Source: Solirubrobacter deserti
GTDB lineage: Bacteria; Actinomycetota; Thermoleophilia; Solirubrobacterales; Solirubrobacteraceae
Assembly: GCF_027587175.1 (NCBI RefSeq)
Contig: NZ_JAPCID010000006.1
Coordinates: forward strand, 1-64,000
Length of the DNA stretch: 64,000 nucleotides
Reading direction: 5' to 3'
The position numbers were made by a program, and so were the translations under genes. Shown in pieces: positions 35,413 through 44,005 of this stretch. The first letter of the stretch is position 1, and each line of letters begins with the position of its first letter. Below the pieces are notes generated by a model that was not told the DNA's origin, did not search any database, and saw only the letters and a program-made list of their open reading frames with translations.

Positions 35413-35953
35413 CGATGCCCGGGTAGTCGAGCACGAGCCCGCACGCGTCGTAGACGAGCTCGCACTGCAGGTCCGGCGACCAGTAGTCGAAGCGCGCGCG
35501 CCCGGCCGCGTCGTCGGGCAGGCGCGTGTAGCGCTGCTCGAGCCGCTCGACGGTGAGCGACGAGAACCGCACCCAGGCCGCGGGCGCTTCGGCCGACTCC
35601 CCGACGGCGAGCGCGAGCCGGTGCACCGGGAACGCGTTGGTGAACGCCGAGGACTCCAGGTCGACGTCGAAGATGCCGTCCAGGTGCGGCGCGGGACCGC
35701 CGTCGATGTGCCAGGCGCCGTCGCCGTCGGCGAGCAGGTGCAACTCACGGCCGAAGCTCGCCACGCGCGCGCTGCGGGTCACCCATTCGGGGGAGAGGTC
35801 GATCGCGTACTGGACGGCGAACCCGTCGCCGTCCTCGATCGCCGCGGTCGCGCCCTCGACCGTCCAGCGCGGCTCGATGAACACCACCTCGAAGCCTTCG
35901 CGCAGGTCCTTGTGGCGCCAGGCGACCTGGCGGGGCGGGTCGGTGAACGTCAT
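35396..35953 (-). CDS. Putative glycolipid-binding (DUF1089-like) protein
   Basis: This 185-residue soluble protein resembles the putative glycolipid-binding family (PF06475): VAWRHKDLREGFEVVFIE at the start, WHIDGGPAPHLDGIFDVDLESSAFTNAFPVHRLAL (about 80-115) in the middle, and TRLPDDAAGRARFDYWSP near the end. These are beta-barrel proteins without known enzymatic activity. ATG 35953 is used since homology starts just after it; ATG 35980 is also in frame and neither has a clear Shine-Dalgarno. Confidence 0.7.
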   Translation of the reverse strand: MTFTDPPRQVAWRHKDLREGFEVVFIEPRWTVEGATAAIEDGDGFAVQYAIDLSPEWVTRSARVASFGRELHLLADGDGAWHIDGGPAPHLDGIFDVDLESSAFTNAFPVHRLALAVGESAEAPAAWVRFSSLTVERLEQRYTRLPDDAAGRARFDYWSPDLQCELVYDACGLVLDYPGIATRAA

Positions 35954-36047
35954 GGAGGGATGGTCTCGGAAACGCCACATCCGTTACGGATGGCGCTGGC
36001 TGGACACCTTTTGGACGATTGTCGTACGCAAGTCGGCCAACTTCAGC

Positions 36048-36076
36048 TTGACCGGTTGCTCAGGTCCGGCTAGTTT
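36048..36076 (+). promoter_or_regulatory. Promoter of the HQY-motif small gene
   Basis: TTGACC (36048-36053), 17-nt spacer, TAGTTT (36071-36076), then 9 nt to the ATG at 36086. A good sigma-70-type promoter placed to give a leaderless mRNA. Confidence 0.65.
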
Positions 36077-36085
36077 CGGCCCACC

Positions 36086-36259
36086 ATGAACGCCGGGCTG
36101 TCCACCTCGCCTCATCAGTATTCGGTACCGCAGGTGCGCGAAGTCGCGCCTCCCGCCAAGCCGGAAGCCGAGCCGCGCCGGCCGCTCACGCAGCGTGAGC
36201 TGGTCGCCATGTCGCTGCTCGCCTGCCCGGATCGCGGGGGCGTCGCCAAGCGCATTTGA
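36086..36259 (+). CDS. 57-residue protein with HQYxxPQVxE motif
   Basis: The protein begins MNAGLSTSPHQYSVPQVREV, followed by a Pro/Ala/Glu linker (APPAKPEAEPRRP), a helix (LTQRELVAMSLLACPDR) and GGVAKRI. The stretch HQYSVPQVREV matches HQYKLPQVKEI of the 17-residue ORF at 49611 in 7 of 11 positions, with three conservative changes. It has its own promoter and no Shine-Dalgarno, consistent with leaderless translation. I recognise no family. The N-terminal motif followed by a variable part could fit a peptide precursor or an adaptor. Confidence 0.55.
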   Translation: MNAGLSTSPHQYSVPQVREVAPPAKPEAEPRRPLTQRELVAMSLLACPDRGGVAKRI

Positions 36260-36269
36260 CGCTTCCGGA

Positions 36270-36746
36270 TCATCCCACGGGCGCCGCGGCGATCGCGCGC
36301 TCGACGTCCTCGACGTCGATCGGGCGGGCCTGCTCGCGCAGCAGCCGCCGCAGCCGTGGACCGATCCGCGTCGGGCCGTCCGAGGCGACCGGCGTCCTCG
36401 CCTGCCCGGCGAGCACGCGCATGACGTGCTCGACCTCGACGCTGTCCGCGCCCTCGCGCGCGGCCTCCGAGCGCGCCAGCGCCAGCACGCGCAGCATCCG
36501 CGGCGTGTAGGTCGGCGGCTCGATCGTCAACCCGCGGTAGCGCCGGTGCGCGGCCTGCCGGGAGATGCCGACCTCGCGCGCGATCGCGGCGAAGCTCTCG
36601 CCCTGGTCGAGGGCGCGGCGGACCTGCTCGTGCTCGTAGGTGTCGAGTGCGGCGCGCAGGTGGGTGAGCGCGTTCAGGGCGTCGAGCGGGTCCGAAGCGG
36701 TGAGCGCGCGCTGCAGCTCGGTGAGGATCCGTGCGGCGGTGGACAT
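36270..36746 (-). CDS. HTH protein with Clp_N-like repeat
   Basis: The 158-residue protein combines an N-terminal helical region (1-45), a helix-turn-helix (QGESFAAIAREVGISRQAAHRRYR, about 52-75, split here as SFAAIAREVGISRQAAHRR) and a segment like one half of the Clp N-terminal repeat (TPRMLRVLALARSEAAREG, then EVEHVMRVL, about 85-115). The Clp_N fold normally binds substrates or adaptors of ClpA/ClpC. The combination suggests a DNA-binding protein that itself reads a ClpC ligand. ATG 36746; its end faces the small HQY gene, 10 bp away. Confidence 0.7.
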   Translation of the reverse strand: MSTAARILTELQRALTASDPLDALNALTHLRAALDTYEHEQVRRALDQGESFAAIAREVGISRQAAHRRYRGLTIEPPTYTPRMLRVLALARSEAAREGADSVEVEHVMRVLAGQARTPVASDGPTRIGPRLRRLLREQARPIDVEDVERAIAAAPVG

Positions 36747-36828
36747 CAGGGCGCCCAGGGTCGCCGCCGCCGGGCGACCCTTCCAGCCGCGCCGTCGGCG
36801 CGGCAACGTCTGCGCGCGGACGTCCGAG

Positions 36829-37719
36829 CTACGCGGGCGTGCCGCCGAGGACCTTGATCGTCTCGCCGGCGATGTAGCTGGACTCCTGCGAGGCGAGGAA
36901 CACGTAGGCGGGGGAGAGCTCGACGGGCTGCGCCGCACGCTTGATCGGGGCCTGCTCGCCGAAGGAGGCGACCTTGTCCGGCGGCATCGTCGCCGGGATC
37001 AGCGGGGTCCACACCGGGCCGGGCGCGACGCCGTTGACGCGGATGCCCTGCTCGATCAACAGCTGGCCGAGGTTCTTGGTGAAGTTGACGATCGCACCCT
37101 TGGTGGCGGCGTAGGCCAGCAGGTTCGGCGAGGGCTGGAACGCCTGCTCGGAGGCGGTGTTGATGATCGCCGAGCCGGGCTCCATGTGCTTGAGCGCGGC
37201 CTTGGTGGTGCGGAAGAACGAGATGATGTTCGTGTTGAACGTGCGGACGATCTCCTCGTCGCTGAGGTCGTCGAGGCCCTCGTGCGACATCTGGAACGCC
37301 ACGTTGTTGACCAGGATGTCGATGCCACCGAGCTCGGCCACGGTGCGCTCGACGATCTCCGTGCAAAAGCTCGCGTCGGTGAGGTCCCCCGCCAGGGCCA
37401 GGCCCTTGCGGCCCGCGTCCTTGACGACGGCGAGCGTCTGCGTCGCGTCGGACTCCTCCTCAGGCAGGTGCGTGATGACGACGTCCGCGCCCTCACGCGC
37501 GAACGCGAGCGCCACCGCCCGGCCGATGCCCGAGTCGCCGCCCGTGATCAGCGCCTTGCGTCCCTCCAGCCGGCCGCTGCCGCGGTAGCTGTCCTCGCCG
37601 TAGTCGGGCTTCGGCGTCATGTCGGACTCCAGGCCCGGATGCTCGAGCTGCTGCTCGGGCTGCTCGGGCTGCGGGAACTGCGTGGTGGGGTCCTGCTTGG
37701 TGGTCTGATCCTGGGCCAT
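36829..37719 (-). CDS. Short-chain dehydrogenase (YdaD/YhdF general-stress type)
   Basis: The 296-residue SDR has a 45-residue polar N-terminal extension (QPEQPEQQLEHPG), then the cofactor motif TGGDSGIGRAVA (about 59), NNVAFQ, the catalytic Ser in INTASEQ and YxxxK in YAATKG (about 215). The extension plus TGGDSGIG is typical of the Bacillus general stress SDR group. Substrate unknown. Only 17 bp separate its ATG from that of the divergent aldo/keto reductase. Confidence 0.9.
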   Translation of the reverse strand: MAQDQTTKQDPTTQFPQPEQPEQQLEHPGLESDMTPKPDYGEDSYRGSGRLEGRKALITGGDSGIGRAVALAFAREGADVVITHLPEEESDATQTLAVVKDAGRKGLALAGDLTDASFCTEIVERTVAELGGIDILVNNVAFQMSHEGLDDLSDEEIVRTFNTNIISFFRTTKAALKHMEPGSAIINTASEQAFQPSPNLLAYAATKGAIVNFTKNLGQLLIEQGIRVNGVAPGPVWTPLIPATMPPDKVASFGEQAPIKRAAQPVELSPAYVFLASQESSYIAGETIKVLGGTPA

Positions 37720-37736
37720 GTGGGGAGGCTGCCCCC

Positions 37737-38756
37737 ATGGAGCACCGCACCCTGGGAATCAGCGGCTGCGTCGTCTCGACGCTGACGCTGGGCACGATGA
37801 CCTTCGGCCACGAGACCGACGAGGCGGGCGCGCACGCGCAGCTCGACGCGTTCGTCGCGGCCGGCGGCAACTTGATCGACACCGCGGACGTCTACACGCG
37901 CGGCGCGTCGGAGGAGATCATCGGCCGCTGGCTCGCGAGCCGCCCCGAAGCGCGCGACCGCGTCGTGCTGGCGACCAAGGGCCGCTTCCCGATGGGCGAA
38001 GACGCCAACGACGTCGGCCTCTCGCGCCGCCACCTGAGCCGTGCGCTCGACGCTTCGCTCCAGCGCCTGCAGGTCGACGCGGTGGATCTCTACCAGGTGC
38101 ACGCCTGGGACCCGCTCACGCCCCTGGAGGAGACGTGGAGCTTCCTCGACGACGCCGTGCGCGCGGGCCGGGTCCGCTACCTCGGGCTGTCCAACTACGC
38201 GGGCTGGCAGGTACAGAAGGTCGCGGACCTGGCGGCGTTCCGTGGCCTCGCCCGCCCGGTCACGCTGCAGCCGCAGTACAACCTCCTCGTCCGCGAGATC
38301 GAGTGGGAGATCATCCCCGCATGTGCGGAGAACGGGCTCGGGTTGCTGCCGTGGTCGCCGCTCGGCGGCGGCTGGCTGACCGGCAAGTACACGCGCGAAG
38401 AGCGGCCGAGCGGCGCGACGCGGCTGGGGGAGGACCCGAACCGCGGTGTCGAGGCCTACGACCGCCGCAGCACCCAGCAGCGCACGTGGGACGTGATCGA
38501 CGCGGTCCAGCGGATCGCCGGCGAGCGCGGTGCCTCGATGGCCCAGGTCGCGCTCGCCTGGCTCGTCGACCGCCCGCGGGTCACGTCCGTGATCCTCGGC
38601 GCGCGCACGATCGAGCAGCTCGAGGACAACCTCGGCGCCGCCGGACTGCACCTGACGGCCGAGGAGACCGAGCGCTTGAACGCCGCCAGCGACCCCGCGC
38701 CCGCCGACTACCCCTACGGCGGCCCGGGCGTCGAGCAGCGTACGCGGACCCTGTGA
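37737..38756 (+). CDS. Aldo/keto reductase
   Basis: The 339-residue TIM-barrel oxidoreductase shows LGTMTFG (about 18), NLIDTADVYTRGASEEIIG (catalytic Asp and Tyr), the catalytic Lys in LATKGRF (about 81), YQVHAWDPLTPLEET (His, about 121), YLGLSNYAGWQ and a C-terminal NADPH loop GARTIEQLEDNLGA (about 288). It is of the YajO/YghZ-like type. GGGGAGG upstream is its ribosome site. Divergent from the SDR gene, so both may respond to carbonyl stress. Confidence 0.92.
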   Translation: MEHRTLGISGCVVSTLTLGTMTFGHETDEAGAHAQLDAFVAAGGNLIDTADVYTRGASEEIIGRWLASRPEARDRVVLATKGRFPMGEDANDVGLSRRHLSRALDASLQRLQVDAVDLYQVHAWDPLTPLEETWSFLDDAVRAGRVRYLGLSNYAGWQVQKVADLAAFRGLARPVTLQPQYNLLVREIEWEIIPACAENGLGLLPWSPLGGGWLTGKYTREERPSGATRLGEDPNRGVEAYDRRSTQQRTWDVIDAVQRIAGERGASMAQVALAWLVDRPRVTSVILGARTIEQLEDNLGAAGLHLTAEETERLNAASDPAPADYPYGGPGVEQRTRTL

Positions 38757-38758
38757 GT

Positions 38759-38764
38759 GGGTAG
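38759..38764 (+). promoter_or_regulatory. GGGTAG box 9 nt before 38774 gene
   Basis: GGGTAG is followed by exactly 9 nt and the ATG at 38774. It is one of the GGGTA(G/C) series. Confidence 0.45.
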
Positions 38765-38773
38765 CGCCCGCGC

Positions 38774-39274
38774 ATGCCTCCCGTCGCCAGGACCATCGCC
38801 GGCGGCGCCGCGGCCGGGCTCGCCGGAGCCGCGGCCATGGCGCTCACCGCACGCCTCGAACAGCTCTTCACGCACCGCCCGTCGTCGTTCGTGCCGGCCA
38901 AGACGCTCGCGCACCTGCTGCGGCTGTCCAAGCCTGACGACGAGCGGATCGCACGCAATCTGGCGATGCACTTCGGGACGGGCGCGCTCGCGGGTGTGCT
39001 GCGCGGGACGATGAGCGCCGCGAACCTGCGCGGGCCGTGGGCGTCGGCGATGCACACCCACCTGCGGCTGAGCATCGACCAGATGCTCGAGAACGCGACC
39101 GGCGTGGGCGCGCCGCCGTGGACGTGGCCGCGCGACGAGCTGGTGATCGACGTGGCGCACAAGGCGGTCTTCTCGTTCACGACGGGCGCGATCACGGACC
39201 GGCTGATCGCGCCCGCGCCCGGTAGCTCGGCGCGGCGGCGGGCACTTGGCGCGCGGCTCAAGGGCCGAGCTTGA
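38774..39274 (+). CDS. Hypothetical protein with N-terminal membrane segment
   Basis: The 166-residue protein has a small-residue-rich hydrophobic start (IAGGAAAGLAGAAAMALTA, about 8-26), a second weakly hydrophobic stretch (MHFGTGALAGVLRGTMSAA, about 65-83) and a conserved-looking WTWPRDELVIDVAHKAVF near residue 117. It may sit in the membrane by two to four helices. I do not recognise the family. Its upstream box groups it with the putative stress genes. Confidence 0.65.
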   Translation: MPPVARTIAGGAAAGLAGAAAMALTARLEQLFTHRPSSFVPAKTLAHLLRLSKPDDERIARNLAMHFGTGALAGVLRGTMSAANLRGPWASAMHTHLRLSIDQMLENATGVGAPPWTWPRDELVIDVAHKAVFSFTTGAITDRLIAPAPGSSARRRALGARLKGRA

Positions 39275-39339
39275 CCCGCTGCGCCGAGGACCTCGACGGT
39301 CCGCTCGCGGCCGCGCGCCCGTAGGAAATCGTGCAGGCT

Positions 39340-39345
39340 GGGTAG
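39340..39345 (+). promoter_or_regulatory. GGGTAG box 9 nt before the oxidase gene
   Basis: GGGTAG, 9 nt, ATG 39355. GTAGGA lies 13 nt upstream of the box, a poor match to a SigB -35. Confidence 0.45.
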
Positions 39346-39354
39346 GGCGGGGGC

Positions 39355-40350
39355 ATGGCCAGCCTTCCCCAGCCCCGCGGACCCGTCAGCGAGGCGCTGT
39401 TCGCAGCGCTCCGCCAGTCGCCCACCCCGCTCGCGCTGCCCGAAGCGCCGTTCGCGTTCGAGGACCTGCAGCTCGCGCTCTACTGCTGTTACGAGCTGCA
39501 CTATCGCGGCTTCGAGGGTGTCGACGACGCGTGGGAGTGGGACCCCGGCCTGCTCGCGTTCCGCGCCGTGCTCGAACGCGAGTTCGAGGCCGACGTGCAC
39601 GAGCTCGCCGGCACGCCCGGTGAGCCGCCGGAGCCCGACCGCATCGACGTCGAGATCCGCGAGCTGATGCAGTCCGACGACGCCCCGTCGGTCTCGACCT
39701 TCATCGAGCGCGAGGCCACGCGCGAGCACGTGCTCGAGTTCCTGATCCACCGCTCGGCCTACCAGCTCAAGGAGGCCGACCCGCACTCGTGGGCGATCCC
39801 GCGCCTGCACGGCGTGCCGAAGGCGGCGCTGGTGGAGATCCAGGCCGACGAGTACGGCGAGGGCCGGCCCGATCAGGTGCACGCGCAGCTGTTCGCGCGC
39901 TCGATGGAGGCGCTGGAGCTCGACTCGACGTACGGCGCCTACCTCGACAAGATCCCCGGGGTGACGCTCGCCACCGTGAACCTGATGTCCTGGATGGGCC
40001 TGCACCGGCGCCGCCGCGGCGGAATCGTCGGGCACCTCGCGCTGTTCGAGATGACGTCCTCGGTGCCCAACCGCCGCTACGGCTCGGGCCTGCGCCGGCT
40101 CGGCTGGGACAGCGAGGACGCGGTCGCGTTCTTCGATGTCCACGTGGTCGCCGACGCCGTGCACGAGAGCATCGCGGCCGTCGACCTCGCGGGCGGACTC
40201 GCGCGCCAGGACCGCCGGCTGGGCGCCGACGTGCTGTGGGGCGCGCGGGCGCTGATGGCGGTCGACGGGCGCTGGGCGCGGCACATGATGGAGCGCTGGG
40301 AGGCTGGGGAGTCGTCTCTGTATGACGGCGGCGTGCTCGCGGCACAGTGA
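39355..40350 (+). CDS. Haem-oxygenase-like iron-containing redox enzyme
   Basis: The 331-residue all-helical protein belongs to the haem-oxygenase-like diiron oxidase group. Likely metal ligands are in FIEREATREHVLEFLIHRS (about 121), VEIQADEYGEGRPDQVHAQLF (E and H, seen as EIQADEYGEG then DQVHAQLF, about 163-180) and FFDVHVVADAVHESI (about 260-274). Relatives include UndA- and SznF-type enzymes that oxidise fatty acids or amino-acid groups. It overlaps the YbdK-type gene by 4 bases, so a product of the oxidase may be the substrate or partner of that ligase. Confidence 0.82.
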   Translation: MASLPQPRGPVSEALFAALRQSPTPLALPEAPFAFEDLQLALYCCYELHYRGFEGVDDAWEWDPGLLAFRAVLEREFEADVHELAGTPGEPPEPDRIDVEIRELMQSDDAPSVSTFIEREATREHVLEFLIHRSAYQLKEADPHSWAIPRLHGVPKAALVEIQADEYGEGRPDQVHAQLFARSMEALELDSTYGAYLDKIPGVTLATVNLMSWMGLHRRRRGGIVGHLALFEMTSSVPNRRYGSGLRRLGWDSEDAVAFFDVHVVADAVHESIAAVDLAGGLARQDRRLGADVLWGARALMAVDGRWARHMMERWEAGESSLYDGGVLAAQ

Positions 40351-41417
40351 GAGAGCTCTTCGATTCGGTTGAGCCGCTGACGGTCGGGCTCGAGGAGGAG
40401 GTCATGCTCCTCGACCCGGTCACGTTCGACCTCGCACCGATCGGCACGCGGATCCCGAGCGCGAAGCTGGAGCTGCCCGCGGCGCAGGTGGAGCTCGACA
40501 CGCCGCCCGCCGCCACGGTGGGGGAGGCGATCGCGGCGCTCGCCGAGGGCCGGCGGGAGCTGGCCGCAGCGTGCGGCGATCTCGCCCGCCCGGCCGTCGC
40601 CGCGGTGCACCCGTTCACGGCGCCGCTCGGCGAGCTCAACGCGGGCGAGCGCTACGACGCCATCCTCGCCCGCTACGGGGACGTCGCGCGCACCCAGCTG
40701 GTGAGCGCGCTGCAGGTGCACGTCGCGATCGGGTCGGCCGAGCGGTCGCTGGAGGTCTACAACGCACTGCGCTCGCACCTGCCGGAGCTGGCGGCGCTGG
40801 CCGCGAACGCGCCGTTCCTCGCCGGCCGGGACACCGGCTTCGCGTCGGTGCGCCCGCTGATCGGCGGGCTGCTCCCGCGCCAGAACGTCCCGCCCGCGTT
40901 CGCCTCCTGGGACGAGTACGAGGAGGCGCTGCGGTGGGTCAAGGACCCCGGCTCGTGGTGGTGGGAGCTGCGTCCGCATCCGAAGTTCGGGACGCTCGAG
41001 ATCCGCGTGTGCGACGCGCAGACGACGCTCGAGGAGGCGGCCGCCGTCGCCGCCTACGCGCACGCGCTGGTCGGATGGCTCGCTGAGCGCGACGACCTGG
41101 AGACGGTGACGTCGTGGAAGATCGCCGAGAACCGCTGGGCGGCGCTGCGGCACGGCGTCGAGGCGACGTTCACGGACCTGCGGACCGGGGAGGAGCGCCC
41201 GGTGCGCGACATCCTGCTCGAGCGCGTGGAGACGCTCGCCCCGGTGGCCGAGCGGCTCGGCTGCGCCGACGAGCTGGCGCTGGCGCCGCGCCTGGTGGTG
41301 CGCAACGGCGCGCTGCGTCAGCGCGAGGTCGGGGTGGAGGGCGCCGCGAGCTGGCTCGCGGAGCGCTTCCTCACTCCCGTCCGTTCTCCAGCGCGCCCGG
41401 CGCTCGGAACCGGATGA
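40347..41417 (+). CDS. YbdK-type carboxylate-amine ligase, paralogue 2
   Basis: The 356-residue GCS2-family ligase shows PLTVGLEEEVMLLDP (about 10-24), LVSALQVHVAIG (about 118), NAPFLAGRDTGFASVR, WWWELRPHPKFGTLEIRVCD (about 206-225) and a helical C-terminus. The metal-binding Glu and His positions of the family are present. It differs clearly from the paralogue at 23406 (for instance QVHVAIG against GVHVHVG), so substrates may differ. GTG overlaps the oxidase stop; the 3' end overlaps the convergent CDGSH gene by 47 bp. Confidence 0.88.
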   Translation: MRELFDSVEPLTVGLEEEVMLLDPVTFDLAPIGTRIPSAKLELPAAQVELDTPPAATVGEAIAALAEGRRELAAACGDLARPAVAAVHPFTAPLGELNAGERYDAILARYGDVARTQLVSALQVHVAIGSAERSLEVYNALRSHLPELAALAANAPFLAGRDTGFASVRPLIGGLLPRQNVPPAFASWDEYEEALRWVKDPGSWWWELRPHPKFGTLEIRVCDAQTTLEEAAAVAAYAHALVGWLAERDDLETVTSWKIAENRWAALRHGVEATFTDLRTGEERPVRDILLERVETLAPVAERLGCADELALAPRLVVRNGALRQREVGVEGAASWLAERFLTPVRSPARPALGTG

Positions 41418-41589
41418 CGTTGTGCGTGCCATCGCAGAACGGCCGCATCCGTGACTTGCCGCAGCGGCAGAGCGCGATCGTCTTCTCGCGGCCCGGGTCG
41501 ATGACGTTGCCGTCCTGATCGACGATCTGGACGTCCCCGCGCAGCATCAGCGGGCCGTCGCGGTAGACGGTGATCGAAGGGTCACTCAC
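41371..41589 (-). CDS. CDGSH iron-sulphur domain protein
   Basis: The 72-residue protein has the CDGSH signature C-x-C-x(2)-S-x(3)-P-x-C-D-G-x-H as [16 protein letters not shown] (about 46-61). It binds a 2Fe-2S cluster through three Cys and one His and transfers electrons or clusters. The N-terminal half is a beta-strand lid ([19 protein letters not shown]). GTG start overlaps the methyltransferase stop. The tail after the motif is encoded in DNA shared with the convergent ligase gene. Confidence 0.9.
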   Translation of the reverse strand: MSDPSITVYRDGPLMLRGDVQIVDQDGNVIDPGREKTIALCRCGKSRMRPFCDGTHNVIRFRAPGALENGRE

Positions 41590-42272
41590 GCGCTGGCCTT
41601 TCCTCGGGCGACGACGATCTCCTCGTCCTGCTGGTCGCTCACGGCCTGCATGAGCGGGCCGAGCGGGCCGCGCTCGCTGGCGGCGATGTCCGCCTGCAGG
41701 CCACCGGCGGCGTAGGCGCGCAGCGTCGTGGGCGTGCCGCAGATCTCGGAGTGCACGAGCAGCAGTGTGCCGCCCGGCGCCAGGTGGCGGGGCGCCTCGG
41801 AGATGATGCGGTCGAGCACGACGCGGCCGTCCGGGCCGGCCTGCCAGGCGCGCGCCGCACCCCGGCTGGGCGGCGCTCCGCCCGGCACGTAGGGCGGGTT
41901 GGCGATGATCAGGTCGAAGCGCTCGTCCCCGACCGCCGCGAACAGGTCGCCGCGGTGGGCGGTGATCGGCACGCCGTTCAGGCGCGCGTTCACGCGCGCG
42001 CAGAAGACGGCGCGGCGCGAGACGTCGACGGTCGTGAGGTGGGCGCCGTGCGTGCGGGCGGCGACGATCCCCGCGAGCGCCGGGCCGGCGCACAGCTCGA
42101 GGATCCGCGCGTGCAGCCGGACGGGCTCGCGGGCGGCCGTGCGGGCCAGAAGCCAGGTGTCCGAGCGCGGCTTGAACACGCCCGGAAGCGCGATCCCGCG
42201 CGCGGGCTGGTGCCTGATGAGCATCGGCTCGCCGCCTACCCGGATCGTGGCGCTCGAATGACGGGGCGTCAT
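41586..42272 (-). CDS. PrmC/HemK2-like protein methyltransferase
   Basis: The 228-residue class I methyltransferase has [16 protein letters not shown] (SAM motif, about 58), [11 protein letters not shown] (acidic loop) and NPPYVPGG (about 124), the catalytic motif of glutamine or adenine N-methyltransferases. Length and the short N-terminus match the HemK2/MTQ2 group rather than PrmC proper. Targets could be a translation factor or a small molecule. It forms an operon with the CDGSH gene. ATG 42272; GTG 42284 is an alternative. Confidence 0.82.
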   Translation of the reverse strand: MTPRHSSATIRVGGEPMLIRHQPARGIALPGVFKPRSDTWLLARTAAREPVRLHARILELCAGPALAGIVAARTHGAHLTTVDVSRRAVFCARVNARLNGVPITAHRGDLFAAVGDERFDLIIANPPYVPGGAPPSRGAARAWQAGPDGRVVLDRIISEAPRHLAPGGTLLLVHSEICGTPTTLRAYAAGGLQADIAASERGPLGPLMQAVSDQQDEEIVVARGKASA

Positions 42273-42323
42273 GCGTCTAACCACGACGTGCGCGGAGCGC
42301 GCCCGCTGGGCAGCACGGCGGCG

Positions 42324-43181
42324 ATGCGGTTCCGTCCCGGAGCGAAGCTCGACGCCGGCCAGGTGCAGGATCGCCGCGGCATGGGCGGCGGGCGCGGCGT
42401 CGCGGTCGGCGGCGGCGTCGGGACGATCCTCGTGGTCGTCGTGATGGCGCTGCTCGGCGTCAACGTCCCCGTCGTCGGTGGCACCGACTCGCTGCCGCTC
42501 GACAGCGGCAGCAACGAGCAGCTGTCGGCGAGCTGCCGCACCGGCGCGGACGCCAACCAGAACGAGGACTGCCGCATCGTCGGCGTCGTCAACTCGGTGC
42601 AGGCGTACTGGACCGACAACCTCGGCGGCTACCGCCAGGCGCCGACGAACTTCTTCTCCGGGTCCACCCAGACCGGGTGTGGCGGCGCGACGTCAGCGGT
42701 CGGCCCGTTCTACTGCCCGGCCGACCAGCAGATCTACATCGACCTGAGCTTCTACGACGACCTCCGTTCGAGGTTCGGCGCGCGCGGCGGGCCGTTCGCG
42801 GAGGCGTACGTGATCGCCCACGAGTACGGGCATCACGTCCAGCACCTGCTGGGGGCGGACGAGCGCGTCGGGAACGACCGTGAGGGCGAGACGTCCGGCT
42901 CGGTCCGGCTGGAGCTGCAGGCCGACTGCTACGCGGGCGTGTGGGCGGCCAACGCCGTCGAGACCGGCTTCATCGAGGAGCTCACGCAGCAGGACATCGC
43001 GGACGGCCTGGACGCGGCGGCCGCCGTCGGCGACGACCGCATCCAGCAGCGCTCCACCGGCCGCGTCGACCGCGAGTCCTGGACCCACGGCTCCGCCGCC
43101 TCCCGCCAGAAGTGGTTCAACACCGGCTACCGTGCCGGCGATCCCCGCCGGTGCGACACCTTCGCCACGAATGACCTCTGA
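42324..43181 (+). CDS. Neutral zinc metallopeptidase (YpfJ family)
   Basis: The 285-residue membrane-anchored peptidase starts [19 protein letters not shown], has one transmembrane segment (about 33-50) and an outer domain with the zinc site [10 protein letters not shown] (about 171) plus the downstream acidic ligand in [14 protein letters not shown] (about 197). The N-terminal signature and domain order match the YpfJ/PF04228 family. It probably acts on envelope proteins. Its 3' end overlaps the glycosyltransferase gene by 11 bp. Confidence 0.9.
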   Translation: MRFRPGAKLDAGQVQDRRGMGGGRGVAVGGGVGTILVVVVMALLGVNVPVVGGTDSLPLDSGSNEQLSASCRTGADANQNEDCRIVGVVNSVQAYWTDNLGGYRQAPTNFFSGSTQTGCGGATSAVGPFYCPADQQIYIDLSFYDDLRSRFGARGGPFAEAYVIAHEYGHHVQHLLGADERVGNDREGETSGSVRLELQADCYAGVWAANAVETGFIEELTQQDIADGLDAAAAVGDDRIQQRSTGRVDRESWTHGSAASRQKWFNTGYRAGDPRRCDTFATNDL

Positions 43182-43998
43182 CCCGCGAGTGACGATCGTC
43201 GTCGCCACGCGCGACCGGCACGACGTCCTGCGCGACAGCCTCGCGCGGCACTCCGTGCCCGCGATCGTGGTGGACAACGCCTCGCGCGAGCCGATCCCGG
43301 ACGCGATCCGGCTCGAGCGCAACCTGGGCGGCGCGGGGCGCAACGTGGGGGTGGAGGCCGCTTCGACGCCGTACGTCGCCCTGACGGACGACGACGCGTG
43401 GTGGGCCCACGGGGCGCTGGAGCGCGCGGTCGCCGTGCTCGACGCGCATCCGCGGCTGGCGCTCGTTCAGGCGCGCGTGCTCGTGGGGCCGGACGAGCGA
43501 CTGGACCCGACGTGCGCGGAGATGGCTCGCTCGCCCCTGCGCGGGGAGCCGGACCAGCCGGGACACGCGATCCTGGGGTTCGTGGCGTGCGCCGTGGTCG
43601 TGCGGCGGGACGCGTTCCTGTCGGTGGGCGGCTTCTCCGAGCGGCTCCACGTCGGCGGGGAGGAGGCGCTGCTCGCGGGCGACCTGGTCGCGGCCGGGTG
43701 GCAGCTGTCCTACGTGCCTTCGGTCGTCGCGCATCACTGCCCTCCGGAGACCTCGCGGGACCGACCGGAGCGGCGCGAAGTGGTGTTGCGGAACGCGCTG
43801 TGGATGCATTGGCTGCGCCGCCCGGCACGGATCGCGGCGGTTCGCACCGCCGCCACGTTGGCGGGCGCGCCGCGCGAGCCGGCCACCGTGCGCGCAGCGG
43901 CCCGTGCTCTTGCCGGCGTGCCCTGGGTCCTGCGGGAGCGGCGCGTTTCACCCGCGCGGGTAGAGGCGATGCGGCGGTTGTTGGACGAGGCCGCGTAG
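43171..43998 (+). CDS. Family 2 glycosyltransferase
   Basis: The 275-residue GT-A enzyme shows [14 protein letters not shown] (about 7), [15 protein letters not shown], the DxD-like [10 protein letters not shown] (about 70), [19 protein letters not shown] (about 139) and a basic helical C-terminus. It probably adds a sugar to an envelope glycan. No membrane segment is seen. It follows the zinc peptidase with an 11-bp overlap and ends 7 bp before the inverted-repeat element. Confidence 0.87.
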   Translation: MTSDPRVTIVVATRDRHDVLRDSLARHSVPAIVVDNASREPIPDAIRLERNLGGAGRNVGVEAASTPYVALTDDDAWWAHGALERAVAVLDAHPRLALVQARVLVGPDERLDPTCAEMARSPLRGEPDQPGHAILGFVACAVVVRRDAFLSVGGFSERLHVGGEEALLAGDLVAAGWQLSYVPSVVAHHCPPETSRDRPERREVVLRNALWMHWLRRPARIAAVRTAATLAGAPREPATVRAAARALAGVPWVLRERRVSPARVEAMRRLLDEAA

Positions 43999-44005
43999 TA
44001 CGGCT

